From the NCBI GenBank assembly GCA_938008575.1, contig CALLKB010000240.1, forward strand, positions 1 through 19,439: 19,439 nucleotides of DNA, written 5' to 3'. The notes beneath the pieces were generated by a model. That model ran no database searches, was not told the origin of the DNA, and saw only the letters and a list, made by a program, of their open reading frames with translations. How positions within the stretch are numbered: the first letter of the stretch is position 1; each line of letters begins with the position of its first letter. Both the position numbers and the translations under genes were made by a program. Shown here in pieces: positions 1-6,747 of the stretch. Source of the DNA: an uncultured Cytophagaceae bacterium (GTDB taxonomy: Bacteria > Bacteroidota > Bacteroidia > Cytophagales > Spirosomataceae).

Positions 1-52
1 TCCAAGTCATTTGCTCACGTCCCTTGCGCACTAATTGCTGAATAGTTGGCAT
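1..52 (-). CDS. rpsL: 30S ribosomal protein S12, N-terminal fragment
   Basis: Only the first 17 codons are inside the window; the gene continues off the left edge. The translation from the ATG at 52-50 begins MPTIQQLVRKGRE, the highly conserved start of ribosomal protein S12. S12 lies at the decoding centre of the small subunit, where it helps tRNA selection and is the classic site of streptomycin resistance mutations. rpsL usually heads the str operon (rpsL, rpsG, fusA), so those genes probably lie to the left; that is inference. A good promoter lies about 100 bp upstream, at 149-178. Identification is firm despite the shortness, because this N-terminus is nearly invariant. Confidence 0.93.
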   Translation of the reverse strand, partial: MPTIQQLVRKGREQMTW

Positions 53-148
53 TTTAGCGTAATTACCTGTTTAATTATAAATTCATTTAATCCCTTATTT
101 CATGTAGTAAACCCAATTGAATTGAGTTATCCCACACTAATGGGGGTG

Positions 149-178
149 CAAATTTAACAATAAGAAAGACAAAACAAA
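149..178 (-). promoter_or_regulatory. Bacteroidota-type promoter for rpsL
   Basis: On the minus strand TTTG (178-175) is followed by an 18-bp spacer and TAAATTTG (156-149). This fits the primary sigma factor consensus of Bacteroidota, TTTG at -33 and TAnnTTTG at -7. Transcription would start near 142 and give a leader of about 90 nt before the rpsL ATG. The element lies just beyond the uxuA stop, so rpsL need not depend on read-through from uxuA. It is a motif match only. Confidence 0.62.
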
Positions 179-194
179 ACGGTTTGGCAGAAAA

Positions 195-1385
195 TTATTT
201 CAAAAACCCCTCGATGCCCATTTCCAATCCCCGCAATTCCGCCAATCCCCGCAAGCGACCGATCGCCGTATAGCCTGGATTCGTTTTCTTGCCTTCCTGC
301 AAATCATCCAACATGCGATGACCGTGATCCGGACGGAATGGAAGTCGGTAATCCTTCCGACCAGCCGCTATCCGCTTCCTTTGCTCCTGAACCAAACCTT
401 TCATCACGCCAAACATATCCACATCGCCATCCAAATGATCTGCCTCATGGAAATTGCCATATTCATCACGGCGTGTCGCACGCAAATGAATGAAGTTAAA
501 GCGATGTCCCAAACGCTCAACCATCCCCACCAAATCATTATCTTCTCTTACGCCATAACTTCCTGTACAAAAACACAATCCGTTGACATTGCTTTCATAA
601 GCAGCCAATAATTGCTTCGCATCGCTTTCCGTACTTACCACGCGAGGCAAGCCCAAGATCGGATACGGGGGATCATCCGGATGTATTGACAACATGACAC
701 CTGCCTCCTCAGCCGCTGGCGTTATCTCCCGGATAAAATCATATAAGTTCTCTCGTAATTCCTTCTCTCCTACTTCTGCGTAAGTATCTAAAGCTTCCTG
801 GAAAGACTTCAAGGTGAAACTCTCTTCCGAGCCCGGTAAACCTGCAATGATATTGCGAATGAGCTTATCTTGCTGCGCCTGCGTAGATGCATCAAACCAT
901 TTCTTCGCACGTTCGATCTGCTCAGCTGTATAATGTTGCTCCGCACCTGGACGTTTCAACAAGAATAATTCAAATGCACAAAACTCAGCCGCATCAAAAC
1001 GCAATCCCGTGCTCCCGTCTGGGAAACAAAAATCTAAATCGGTCCGCGTCCAATCCAAAATGGGCATAAAATTATAACACACCAAATCCAAACCTGCCGC
1101 TCCCACATTGCGTAATGAAGTTTTGTAGTTCTCGATGTATTGCTTGTAATTTCCTGAACGGGTCTTAATGTCCTCATGCACGGGGATACTTTCAATCACC
1201 GACCAGCTCAATCCTGCCGCCTCAATGATAGCTTTGCGCTCTAAAATGCCTTTCAATTCCCAAACTTGCCCATTCGGGATTTGGTGCAATGCGCTTACGA
1301 TTCCTGTTGCACCTGCTTGTCGAACGTCCGATAATTTGACGGGGTCATTCGGCCCAAACCACCGCCATGTTTGCTCTAATGCCAT
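195..1385 (-). CDS. uxuA: Mannonate dehydratase
   Basis: This 396-residue protein matches UxuA over its whole length (about 394 residues in E. coli). It removes water from D-mannonate to give 2-keto-3-deoxy-D-gluconate, a cytoplasmic step in glucuronate breakdown that needs a divalent metal. Family landmarks are the N-terminal [10 protein letters not shown], the SIHPDDPP segment near residue 235, the [11 protein letters not shown] segment near 270, [10 protein letters not shown] near 300 and [11 protein letters not shown] near 355. The start is the ATG at 1385, whose MxxTWRWFG beginning is normal for the family. No other uronate gene (uxuB, uxaC, kdgK, transporter) is in the window, so uxuA stands alone beside rpsL. 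Its 5' region holds two strong palindromes and a small one that may affect expression. Confidence 0.96.
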   Translation of the reverse strand: MALEQTWRWFGPNDPVKLSDVRQAGATGIVSALHQIPNGQVWELKGILERKAIIEAAGLSWSVIESIPVHEDIKTRSGNYKQYIENYKTSLRNVGAAGLDLVCYNFMPILDWTRTDLDFCFPDGSTGLRFDAAEFCAFELFLLKRPGAEQHYTAEQIERAKKWFDASTQAQQDKLIRNIIAGLPGSEESFTLKSFQEALDTYAEVGEKELRENLYDFIREITPAAEEAGVMLSIHPDDPPYPILGLPRVVSTESDAKQLLAAYESNVNGLCFCTGSYGVREDNDLVGMVERLGHRFNFIHLRATRRDEYGNFHEADHLDGDVDMFGVMKGLVQEQRKRIAAGRKDYRLPFRPDHGHRMLDDLQEGKKTNPGYTAIGRLRGLAELRGLEMGIEGFLK

Positions 1386-1427
1386 ATTTATTCGATTTTA
1401 AACTCTTTACGTCGGCAGGGTCCCCGC

Positions 1428-1462
1428 TACCGCTGCCAGGGTCTTCGACCCTGGCAGCGGTA
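1428..1462. repeat. GC-rich palindrome, unit 1 of a pair
   Basis: The arms 1428-1443 and 1447-1462 are exact reverse complements: a 16-bp stem with a 3-nt loop (ttc). The stem core is CGCTGCCAGGGTC. It is the same type as the palindrome at 1480-1515 (shared core GCTGCC-R-GGG and shared right flank GTAAAC). It lies 42 bp upstream of the uxuA start. No run of T follows in the minus direction, so it does not look like an intrinsic terminator for that strand. It is more likely a REP-like dispersed element or a transcript-stabilising hairpin. Confidence 0.85.
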
Positions 1463-1479
1463 AACTTTTCCGGAAATAT

Positions 1480-1515
1480 TTTACGCTGCCGGGGATCTAA
1501 CCCCGGCAGCGTAAA
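1480..1515. repeat. GC-rich palindrome, unit 2 of a pair
   Basis: The arms 1480-1494 and 1501-1515 are exact reverse complements: a 15-bp stem around a 6-nt loop (atctaa). The core CGCTGCCGGGG matches unit 1 apart from one transition and a different loop. Base composition is far more GC-rich than the surrounding spacer, which suggests a mobile or dispersed element and not local sequence. At 1407-1425 there is a possible third, degenerate half (TTTACGTCGGCAGGGTCCCC). Confidence 0.85.
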
Positions 1516-1582
1516 CAAACACCCTCTAATCCTAAAACTACTTCACAAAGCCTGAAAAAGAAAAAACTTACTTGATAATTAA

Positions 1583-1598
1583 TATCAGAATCCTGATA
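1583..1598. promoter_or_regulatory. Small palindrome upstream of uxuA, possible operator
   Basis: TATCAG (1583-1588) and CTGATA (1593-1598) form a perfect 6-bp inverted repeat around AATC, 16 bp in all. It sits between the DUF4301 terminator and the two large palindromes, about 200 bp upstream of uxuA. The size and symmetry suit a dimeric repressor site, but no regulator is linked and no promoter was recognised beside it. It could be chance. Confidence 0.3.
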
Positions 1599-1603
1599 AA
1601 ATA

Positions 1604-1636
1604 AAAAACCTTGCCCGTAAAACGAACAAGGTTTTT
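1604..1636 (-). terminator. Intrinsic terminator after the DUF4301 gene
   Basis: AAAAACCTTG (1604-1613) pairs with CAAGGTTTTT (1627-1636) around a 13-nt loop that holds a small nested CGT/ACG stem. On the minus strand the hairpin is followed by a T-rich run (TTTTTTATTTTAT). It lies about 80 bp beyond the DUF4301 stop. The A/T flanks make it potentially bidirectional. Confidence 0.75.
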
Positions 1637-1717
1637 GTAATCAAGCATTTATATACTTCCTTCAAAATCTGCTGGAAGAGGTGCAAAATTAGTGGTTTTT
1701 TTACAAAGAGAAAAACC

Positions 1718-3181
1718 CTAACTATTTTGATGTGCCGGACGCAATAAATCAGTCACCGTTTTCACCGGATTAAAGGTCACTAAAGGCACCTCCACAAACA
1801 AGGTATTCCAATGTGCCATCGCACCATTCCACAAACCTGGTAACTCCTGCGCCTTCAACGATTTTCCATCCTTCGTTTTCTCAGTGATAAAACCCGTCGA
1901 CATATCCCGAAACTCAATCAAATCACAGCCGCGTGTTGCACAAACCAAATCCACCGGATTAAAATGCGTCGAACCAGCAAATAAAGCCTTTTGGTCTGCA
2001 TTAGACATATCAACTTGTGCAGATTCAACCAATTGCAATGTCAAATTACCCGCAGCATCCTGGCACCAGAATGGTCCGCCTCCCGGCTCACCCGTATTCT
2101 TAACCACCCCACAGATACGTGTAGGTCGAGCCAATATTTTCAATAACTCAGCCGCCTGAGCTTCAATTGACAAAAACTGAAAATCACTTGAAACTTCAAA
2201 TCCTAAATAGGTCTTAATCTCCAACAATGCCTCCTCAATCAAAGCAGGCTTCAACTCCCCCTTCAAACGCATTTCCAAATAACTTATCCCCTCCAAAATC
2301 CACAACAACAATCCCGCCAAAGCTTTCTTGTATTGAATCGTCGTCAATTTCAAATGATCCGGGACTACATTATCAATGTTCTTAATAAAAATAATATCTG
2401 CAGATAAATCATTCAGATTCTCTAGCAAAGCTCCATGGCCGGCAGGGCGGAACAACAAAGAACCGTCCGCTTCCCTAAACAAACTATTATCCATATTCAC
2501 CGCAACAGTATCAGTAGCCGGCTTCTGCTCAGAAAATGTCACTTCAAATTCAATCCCAAAATGCGAAGACCAAATCGGAGATAAACGTGTTACCAAAGCC
2601 TCGAAACGGCCTCGATGTTCAGGAGAAACAGTAAAATGCAAGCGCGCCTTTTGGCCATCTGAAGCATATTCAGCCGCCTCGACCAAATGCTCTTCCAAAG
2701 GCGTTCGAGCACCAGATGCATACTTATGAAATTTCAACAAGCCTTTTGGCAAAGAACCATATTCCATCCCAGAAGCTCCGAGCAATTGTTTCAATACGTC
2801 CACCTCCGCTGTACCTTCCGGTGCGAGGGACTTCAACTCCTCATAAAACGCAAATGATTCCTTTTGGCTAAAAAACAAATCAGACTCTTTATTGGGCTGA
2901 CCCGAGGAAATATATTCAAACAGAGATTTGAACATCCGCGTCGCAGCACCGGATGCGGGCACCATTTTCAACAAATTCAAACTCGAACGCCTCGATTCAA
3001 ATCGTTCAATATGCGAAGCCAAATCCGCCTCAGAGAAACGGACAATGCCATCCCCAATCGTCGCCGACTTCTCTAAATTCATCCAAGGAAAGCCTTGTTT
3101 AAAATATTCAACTTGTTGATTAATTTCTTCAGGACGAATGCCCCGCGCTGATAATTGCAATAGATCGGATGCTGTTAACAT
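1718..3181 (-). CDS. DUF4301 family protein, nucleotidyltransferase-like
   Basis: This 487-residue protein belongs to DUF4301, a family of unknown function largely confined to Bacteroidota. Near the N-terminus (residues 73-85) is MVPASGAATRMFK, which resembles the glycine-rich nucleotide-binding signature of sugar nucleotidyltransferases. AGHGALLENLNDL (247-259) and KNIDNVVPDH (267-276) recall the segments after it in UDP-sugar pyrophosphorylases. A role in activating a sugar or similar metabolite is therefore inferred, not shown. There is no signal peptide or membrane segment, so it is probably cytoplasmic. The start is the ATG at 3181. The gene looks monocistronic: a 234-bp gap upstream and its own terminator downstream. 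Substrate and pathway are unknown. Confidence 0.85.
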   Translation of the reverse strand: MLTASDLLQLSARGIRPEEINQQVEYFKQGFPWMNLEKSATIGDGIVRFSEADLASHIERFESRRSSLNLLKMVPASGAATRMFKSLFEYISSGQPNKESDLFFSQKESFAFYEELKSLAPEGTAEVDVLKQLLGASGMEYGSLPKGLLKFHKYASGARTPLEEHLVEAAEYASDGQKARLHFTVSPEHRGRFEALVTRLSPIWSSHFGIEFEVTFSEQKPATDTVAVNMDNSLFREADGSLLFRPAGHGALLENLNDLSADIIFIKNIDNVVPDHLKLTTIQYKKALAGLLLWILEGISYLEMRLKGELKPALIEEALLEIKTYLGFEVSSDFQFLSIEAQAAELLKILARPTRICGVVKNTGEPGGGPFWCQDAAGNLTLQLVESAQVDMSNADQKALFAGSTHFNPVDLVCATRGCDLIEFRDMSTGFITEKTKDGKSLKAQELPGLWNGAMAHWNTLFVEVPLVTFNPVKTVTDLLRPAHQNS

Positions 3182-3415
3182 AATGCAGATTTAAAAAAAT
3201 AAAAATACAGGTTGCGCTGAATTTTCTTGCATAAACAAACAGATAATTTTTTTTAAAATAACCAAAACGAAACCTCAACTTTCTCAGTAAGGAAATAAGA
3301 TACCCATGTAATCACCAATAGTCGACTTGTAAATTGATATTAATGAATGCGTGATCCTATCTAACATTCATATATACGAGCACGCCAACGCTTGAGAATC
3401 AACAAAAAAACTTAC

Positions 3416-4078
3416 TCATTGTACTTCCAATCGAATCATCGGCCCAATTCTACCTCCTTGAAATGACGAAATGACGGTCCAGTCATTCCGACTAGTTGGA
3501 CGAACATAAAACCGTTTTATTACAGAATATTTACCCATGGCAACTCTATCTGTTTCTCCCGTGATTTTATTTGATTTTGCAAAAAAATTCACAATAACAG
3601 CGATTCCATTTTTAGGAATTACCAAATCTTCCAAAAGAATTGGAAACTCATTCCATCCGATTTGATTCGCAGAAAAAGCAAGTTCATGCTTATTGACTAA
3701 GTCAGTGGGAAGCATATCTTTTCCAATCGAATAAATTTGAATTTGAAAAGTATTATTTGGGGAATACCGCTTGTCAAAATAAATCTCCAATTTAGTAAGC
3801 TTCCTCCCAATTAGGTTGACATCGTCAAACATCATTCCAATTTGACAAGGCGCTATTGTTATGAATGAAAAATGTCGTTTTCGATTCGGTTTCTCTGTTT
3901 CGATCTTTGATAATCTTGAAGGTAATACTTTTACCTCATCAAGAAGTATCGAATAAGTTGAGTCATTTAAATTGCTCAATCTTTTAGACAAGCCATTAGG
4001 AACCACAATTGTACCATTTAGAAAAAGTAAACTGAAGACAAGGAATTTAGGAAATATTATATTTTTCATAATCCACAT
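3416..4078 (-). CDS. Exported hypothetical protein, probable beta-sandwich
   Basis: This 220-residue protein is not one I can name. Residues 1-28 form a signal peptide or N-terminal anchor (a Lys, then a hydrophobic stretch ending near IVVPNG). A segment around residue 110, FQIQIYSIGKDMLPTDLV, followed by IGWNEFPILLEDLVIPKNGIAV, resembles the 'F-R-I-x-I-Y-x-V … GW-x-x-x-DL … P-x-x-G-F-F-V' pattern I associate with C-terminal beta-rich domains of some Bacteroidota carboxypeptidase-regulatory-like surface proteins. Here that domain would stand alone. Two starts fit: ATG 4078 (used here) or ATG 4069, which gives MKN. It follows the 95-residue gene by 8 bp, so the two are probably co-transcribed. 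Codons are more AT-rich than in the flanking housekeeping genes. Confidence 0.7.
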   Translation of the reverse strand: MWIMKNIIFPKFLVFSLLFLNGTIVVPNGLSKRLSNLNDSTYSILLDEVKVLPSRLSKIETEKPNRKRHFSFITIAPCQIGMMFDDVNLIGRKLTKLEIYFDKRYSPNNTFQIQIYSIGKDMLPTDLVNKHELAFSANQIGWNEFPILLEDLVIPKNGIAVIVNFFAKSNKITGETDRVAMGKYSVIKRFYVRPTSRNDWTVISSFQGGRIGPMIRLEVQ

Positions 4079-4086
4079 AAATTTGA

Positions 4087-4374
4087 TTAATCAGGGCAAG
4101 TTTGTACAACTTGCGCTATTCTTTCATCTACTCGAAATCCAAAAAAATAGTTATACTCTTTGTAAAAGTAAACACACCCTGAACCATCTGGCAAATGTTT
4201 GTGTCCTACTTCTTGAGACCCTCCATTCAGTCCGCAGACCGATCGACTCCACCCAAAGAATTTCCAATCTGGCTCACAGCTAACTTCAGACTCATATGCA
4301 TAAATGAATATGGGTACTATCAATACAATTACAATAAGTCCAATTTTTGCACCTAAGTTACTGCGCGTTTTCAT
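4087..4374 (-). CDS. Small exported or membrane-anchored Cys-containing protein
   Basis: This 95-residue protein is not recognised. Residues 9-27 are a strongly hydrophobic stretch (IGLIVIVLIVPIFIYAY) after a basic start (MKTRSNLGAK), so it is either a signal peptide or a single anchor with the C-terminal part outside the cytoplasm. The rest has four cysteines (33, 47, 67, 93), enough for two disulfides, and many aromatic residues (W37, F39, F40, W42, Y69, F70, Y71, Y74, Y76, F77, F78, F80). The start is the ATG at 4374; the 12-mer ATTAGTGGTTAT lies just upstream. The next gene (220 residues) starts 8 bp after its stop. With the LuxR-type gene upstream it may form a small accessory operon. 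It could be an immunity-like or surface protein, but nothing in the sequence settles this. Confidence 0.62.
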   Translation of the reverse strand: MKTRSNLGAKIGLIVIVLIVPIFIYAYESEVSCEPDWKFFGWSRSVCGLNGGSQEVGHKHLPDGSGCVYFYKEYNYFFGFRVDERIAQVVQTCPD

Positions 4375-4449
4375 TTTAATTAGTGGTTATACAAGAATTA
4401 CAAATAGCTGTAATCTTAGCCAAAGTAAATGCAATTTGCACAACCATAA

Positions 4450-4481
4450 AATACTACTTTTAGTACTATTTTAGTAGTATT
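4450..4481. promoter_or_regulatory. Tandem 11-bp repeats within an inverted repeat
   Basis: Two directly adjoining 11-mers, TTTAGTACTAT (4459-4469) and TTTAGTAGTAT (4470-4480), differ at one base. They sit inside a 9-bp inverted repeat, AATACTACT (4450-4458) and AGTAGTATT (4473-4481). The 11-bp period puts the sites on about the same face of the helix. The block lies between the LuxR-type gene and the 95-residue gene, and a third copy (TTTAGTAGCAT, 4731-4741) lies upstream of the LuxR-type gene. An operator for that protein is the simplest reading. A weak AT-rich terminator of the LuxR-type gene is the alternative. Confidence 0.5.
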
Positions 4482-4505
4482 AAAACAAAAACAAAGGAGT
4501 TAAAT

Positions 4506-4721
4506 CTAACTCTCAGAAAAATTCCTTAGAAAATCTCGAAAATCCTTTCTTCCTACACCATTGACCTTTTGAAGGATGTTCTGCCTATGCTTTCGCACTG
4601 TATTTTCTGAAATAAAAAGTTTCTTTGCAATTTCTTTGCATGTAAAATTATCTTTTGATAATCGAATGATAGTAATTTCACGATTCGTAAAATCAATAAT
4701 TTCGTTTTGTTTAAGTTTCAT
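4506..4721 (-). CDS. LuxR-type helix-turn-helix protein, DNA-binding domain only
   Basis: This 71-residue protein is essentially one LuxR/GerE-type helix-turn-helix domain. It carries the family pattern: a 'FTNREITIIRL' start, then CKEIAKKLFISENTVRKHRQNI (residues 28-49) with the KEIA turn and the SENTVRKH recognition helix. It has no receiver, PAS or ligand-binding domain, whereas typical family members exceed 200 residues. The ATG at 4721 follows ATAACCGC with no room for a longer N-terminus in this frame, so it does not look like a truncated annotation; it may be a naturally minimal regulator or the relic of a larger one. It probably controls itself and the two genes downstream, since related 11-bp motifs flank it. 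That link is inference. Confidence 0.82.
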   Translation of the reverse strand: MKLKQNEIIDFTNREITIIRLSKDNFTCKEIAKKLFISENTVRKHRQNILQKVNGVGRKDFRDFLRNFSES

Positions 4722-4741
4722 TAGCGGTTATTTAGTAGCAT
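4720..4741 (-). promoter_or_regulatory. Shared 12-mer and third 11-bp motif before the LuxR-type gene
   Basis: ATTAGCGGTTAT (4720-4731) overlaps the ATG of the LuxR-type gene. A copy with one change, ATTAGTGGTTAT, lies at 4379-4390, 4 bp upstream of the 95-residue gene. Next to it TTTAGTAGCAT (4731-4741) matches the repeat at 4470-4480 in 10 of 11 positions. Position next to the starts suggests translational or transcriptional control of both genes by the same signal. Confidence 0.4.
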
Positions 4742-4809
4742 CAAGATAAATAACATTAATTAATCTTTTGAATTATCAACTTATAATCATGCATTCTGTA
4801 AAATTCATA

Positions 4810-4817
4810 TAGTTTTG
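4810..4817 (+). promoter_or_regulatory. Candidate -7 element of recQ
   Basis: TAGTTTTG matches TAnnTTTG exactly and lies 7 bp before the recQ ATG. No TTTG or TTG is found at the usual 19-21 bp upstream, so only half of the promoter is recognisable. If used, transcription would begin at or within a few bases of the ATG and give a leaderless or nearly leaderless mRNA. Confidence 0.4.
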
Positions 4818-4824
4818 CTCTTAA

Positions 4825-6747
4825 ATGATCCAAACGAGAAACATATTGCAACAATACTGGGGCCATACCAACTTTCGCCCTTTGCAACAGGATATCATCG
4901 AATCCGTCCTTCAAAAAAAAGACACATTAGCGCTTTTACCCACAGGAGGAGGAAAATCCATCTGCTTTCAAGTTCCTGCACTGGCAACCGACGGGATTTG
5001 CATCGTTATCACTCCACTCATTGCTTTGATGCAAGACCAAGTGGAACAATTATCAAAACGAGGAATTCCTGCCATTGCCATCTATTCGGGCATGTCGAAA
5101 AAACAAATTGACATCGCCCTCGACAATTGCATCTATGGCCAAGTAAAATTCATTTACGTTTCACCCGAAAGGCTCAAAACCGACCTATTTATCGAACGGG
5201 CCAAACAAATGAATATTTCCTTATTGGTCGTCGACGAAGCGCATTGCATTTCCCAATGGGGGTATGATTTTAGACCACCCTACCTCGAAATCAATAATTT
5301 CAGAGAGATAATTCCCAAGGTTCCTTGCATCGCTTTGACCGCCTCGGCGAATCAAGAAGTTAAACAAGATATCATTGAAAAACTCGGATTTAAATCTCCA
5401 CAGGTATTTCAAAAAAGCTTCACAAGAGCTAACCTTTCTTATTCTTGTCATTGGGAGGAAAACAAAGATCCCCAACTCGTTCAAATGCTTAAGAAAGTTG
5501 GCGGATGCTCCATCGTCTACGCCCGTAATCGACGCAAAACGCAAGAAATCGCGCAATTATTGCAAAAAAATGGGATACTGGCCGACTATTACCATGCGGG
5601 TTTAGCGACAGATGTGCGAACAAAGAAACAACAAGATTGGATACAAAATAAAACACATTGCATCGTTGCAACGAACGCTTTTGGGATGGGAATCGATAAA
5701 CCAGACGTTCGACTCGTTGTGCATATGGACCTACCTGATACGCTGGAAGCTTACTATCAAGAGGCTGGTCGTGCGGGTCGGGATGAGAAAAAAGCCTATG
5801 CCGTAGTACTCGTGGAGGAACAGGATATTAAAGATCTACATGCGAATTGGGAGAAAACCTTCCCTACTCCCGAAGTCCTGCGTAAAACCTACCAGGTCAT
5901 TAGCAATTACCTTCAGATTGCTGAAGGAAGTGGAGAATTAAGCACCTATGATTTTGACTGGACCGAAATGGCCCGACGCTTCCAATTACCAGCATCGGAA
6001 ACCTATTTTGCCATCAAGACTTTGGAAAGCGAAGGATTATTAATTTTAAATGACTCTTTCCAAAATCCGTCCAAAATACGCATTCAAGCAACGGCGGCAG
6101 AGGTATATGATTTCATGATTCGAAATGAGAAATTTGAGACGTTCATCAAATTCCTGTTAAGACATTTTGGAGGAAACTTGTACACCCAGTTTATTTCAAT
6201 TTCCGAAGTAAATCTAAGCCAATTGATTAAAATGCCTTTGGCAGATGTAGAACGAATCCTGAATTTATTAACCAAATTCGAAATAATCGAATATGAAAAG
6301 CAATCCGGACTACCCAAATTAACATTGCTTACTCCTCGTGCAAATACGGAAAATCTACCGATTATTTGGAGTGAATATTTAAAGAAAAAAGAACGGAGTC
6401 AAACCAAAATCAAGGCCATAGAAACCTATGTCCGAGAGAAGACAACTTGCCGAAACCGACTAATTACGGCATATTTTGGAGAAGCCGACCAAGCAAATTG
6501 TGGTATTTGTGACAATTGCATTCAGCGAAAAAAAGAAGCATCAGGCAAAGCCTATCCGGAAGGGATGGAAAAAGAACGCCAACTAATTTTGAATTACCTC
6601 AAAAATGGGGCGATGAGTCTACAAGACTTAATAGAATGCCTCCGCCCGTTAACCCAGGCAGAGGCAGCTAAAATGATTCAATATTGCCTCGAAATGGGCG
6701 ATATCGTTTATCAATCCACAGACGTTTTGGCCTTAGCCTCGTCCTGA
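4825..6747 (+). CDS. recQ: ATP-dependent DNA helicase RecQ
   Basis: This 640-residue superfamily 2 helicase unwinds DNA 3' to 5' in recombination and fork repair. It shows the Walker A motif PTGGGKS (39-45), DEAH (137-140) followed by CISQWGYDFR, the TASA motif near 172, NAFGMGIDKPDV (284-295) and motif VI QEAGRAGRD (312-320). A zinc site, Cys542, Cys559, Cys562 and Cys565 (C-x16-C-x2-C-x2-C), comes about 220 residues after motif VI, with winged-helix-like sequence before it. In E. coli RecQ the zinc site follows the helicase core directly. No HRDC domain is evident in the last 75 residues. This layout seems usual for one of the Bacteroidota RecQ types. The start is secure because no other Met precedes Walker A. 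The 3' end overlaps lon. Confidence 0.95.
   Translation: MIQTRNILQQYWGHTNFRPLQQDIIESVLQKKDTLALLPTGGGKSICFQVPALATDGICIVITPLIALMQDQVEQLSKRGIPAIAIYSGMSKKQIDIALDNCIYGQVKFIYVSPERLKTDLFIERAKQMNISLLVVDEAHCISQWGYDFRPPYLEINNFREIIPKVPCIALTASANQEVKQDIIEKLGFKSPQVFQKSFTRANLSYSCHWEENKDPQLVQMLKKVGGCSIVYARNRRKTQEIAQLLQKNGILADYYHAGLATDVRTKKQQDWIQNKTHCIVATNAFGMGIDKPDVRLVVHMDLPDTLEAYYQEAGRAGRDEKKAYAVVLVEEQDIKDLHANWEKTFPTPEVLRKTYQVISNYLQIAEGSGELSTYDFDWTEMARRFQLPASETYFAIKTLESEGLLILNDSFQNPSKIRIQATAAEVYDFMIRNEKFETFIKFLLRHFGGNLYTQFISISEVNLSQLIKMPLADVERILNLLTKFEIIEYEKQSGLPKLTLLTPRANTENLPIIWSEYLKKKERSQTKIKAIETYVREKTTCRNRLITAYFGEADQANCGICDNCIQRKKEASGKAYPEGMEKERQLILNYLKNGAMSLQDLIECLRPLTQAEAAKMIQYCLEMGDIVYQSTDVLALASS

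Noticed and set aside
131..144. CCCA…TGGG hairpin between uxuA and rpsL as a uxuA terminator
   Set aside because: Four base pairs and no T run; too weak to call.
1367..1555. 62-codon plus-strand open frame across the two palindromes
   Set aside because: Its sequence is a by-product of the GC-rich hairpins and it has no plausible start signal or homology.
3343..3371. 7-bp inverted repeat ATGAATG…CATTCAT in the gap 3182-3415
   Set aside because: Short AT-rich stem with a 15-nt loop and no T run; expected by chance.
5221..5556. 111-codon minus-strand open frame inside recQ
   Set aside because: Lies opposite the conserved helicase motifs and has no recognisable domain.
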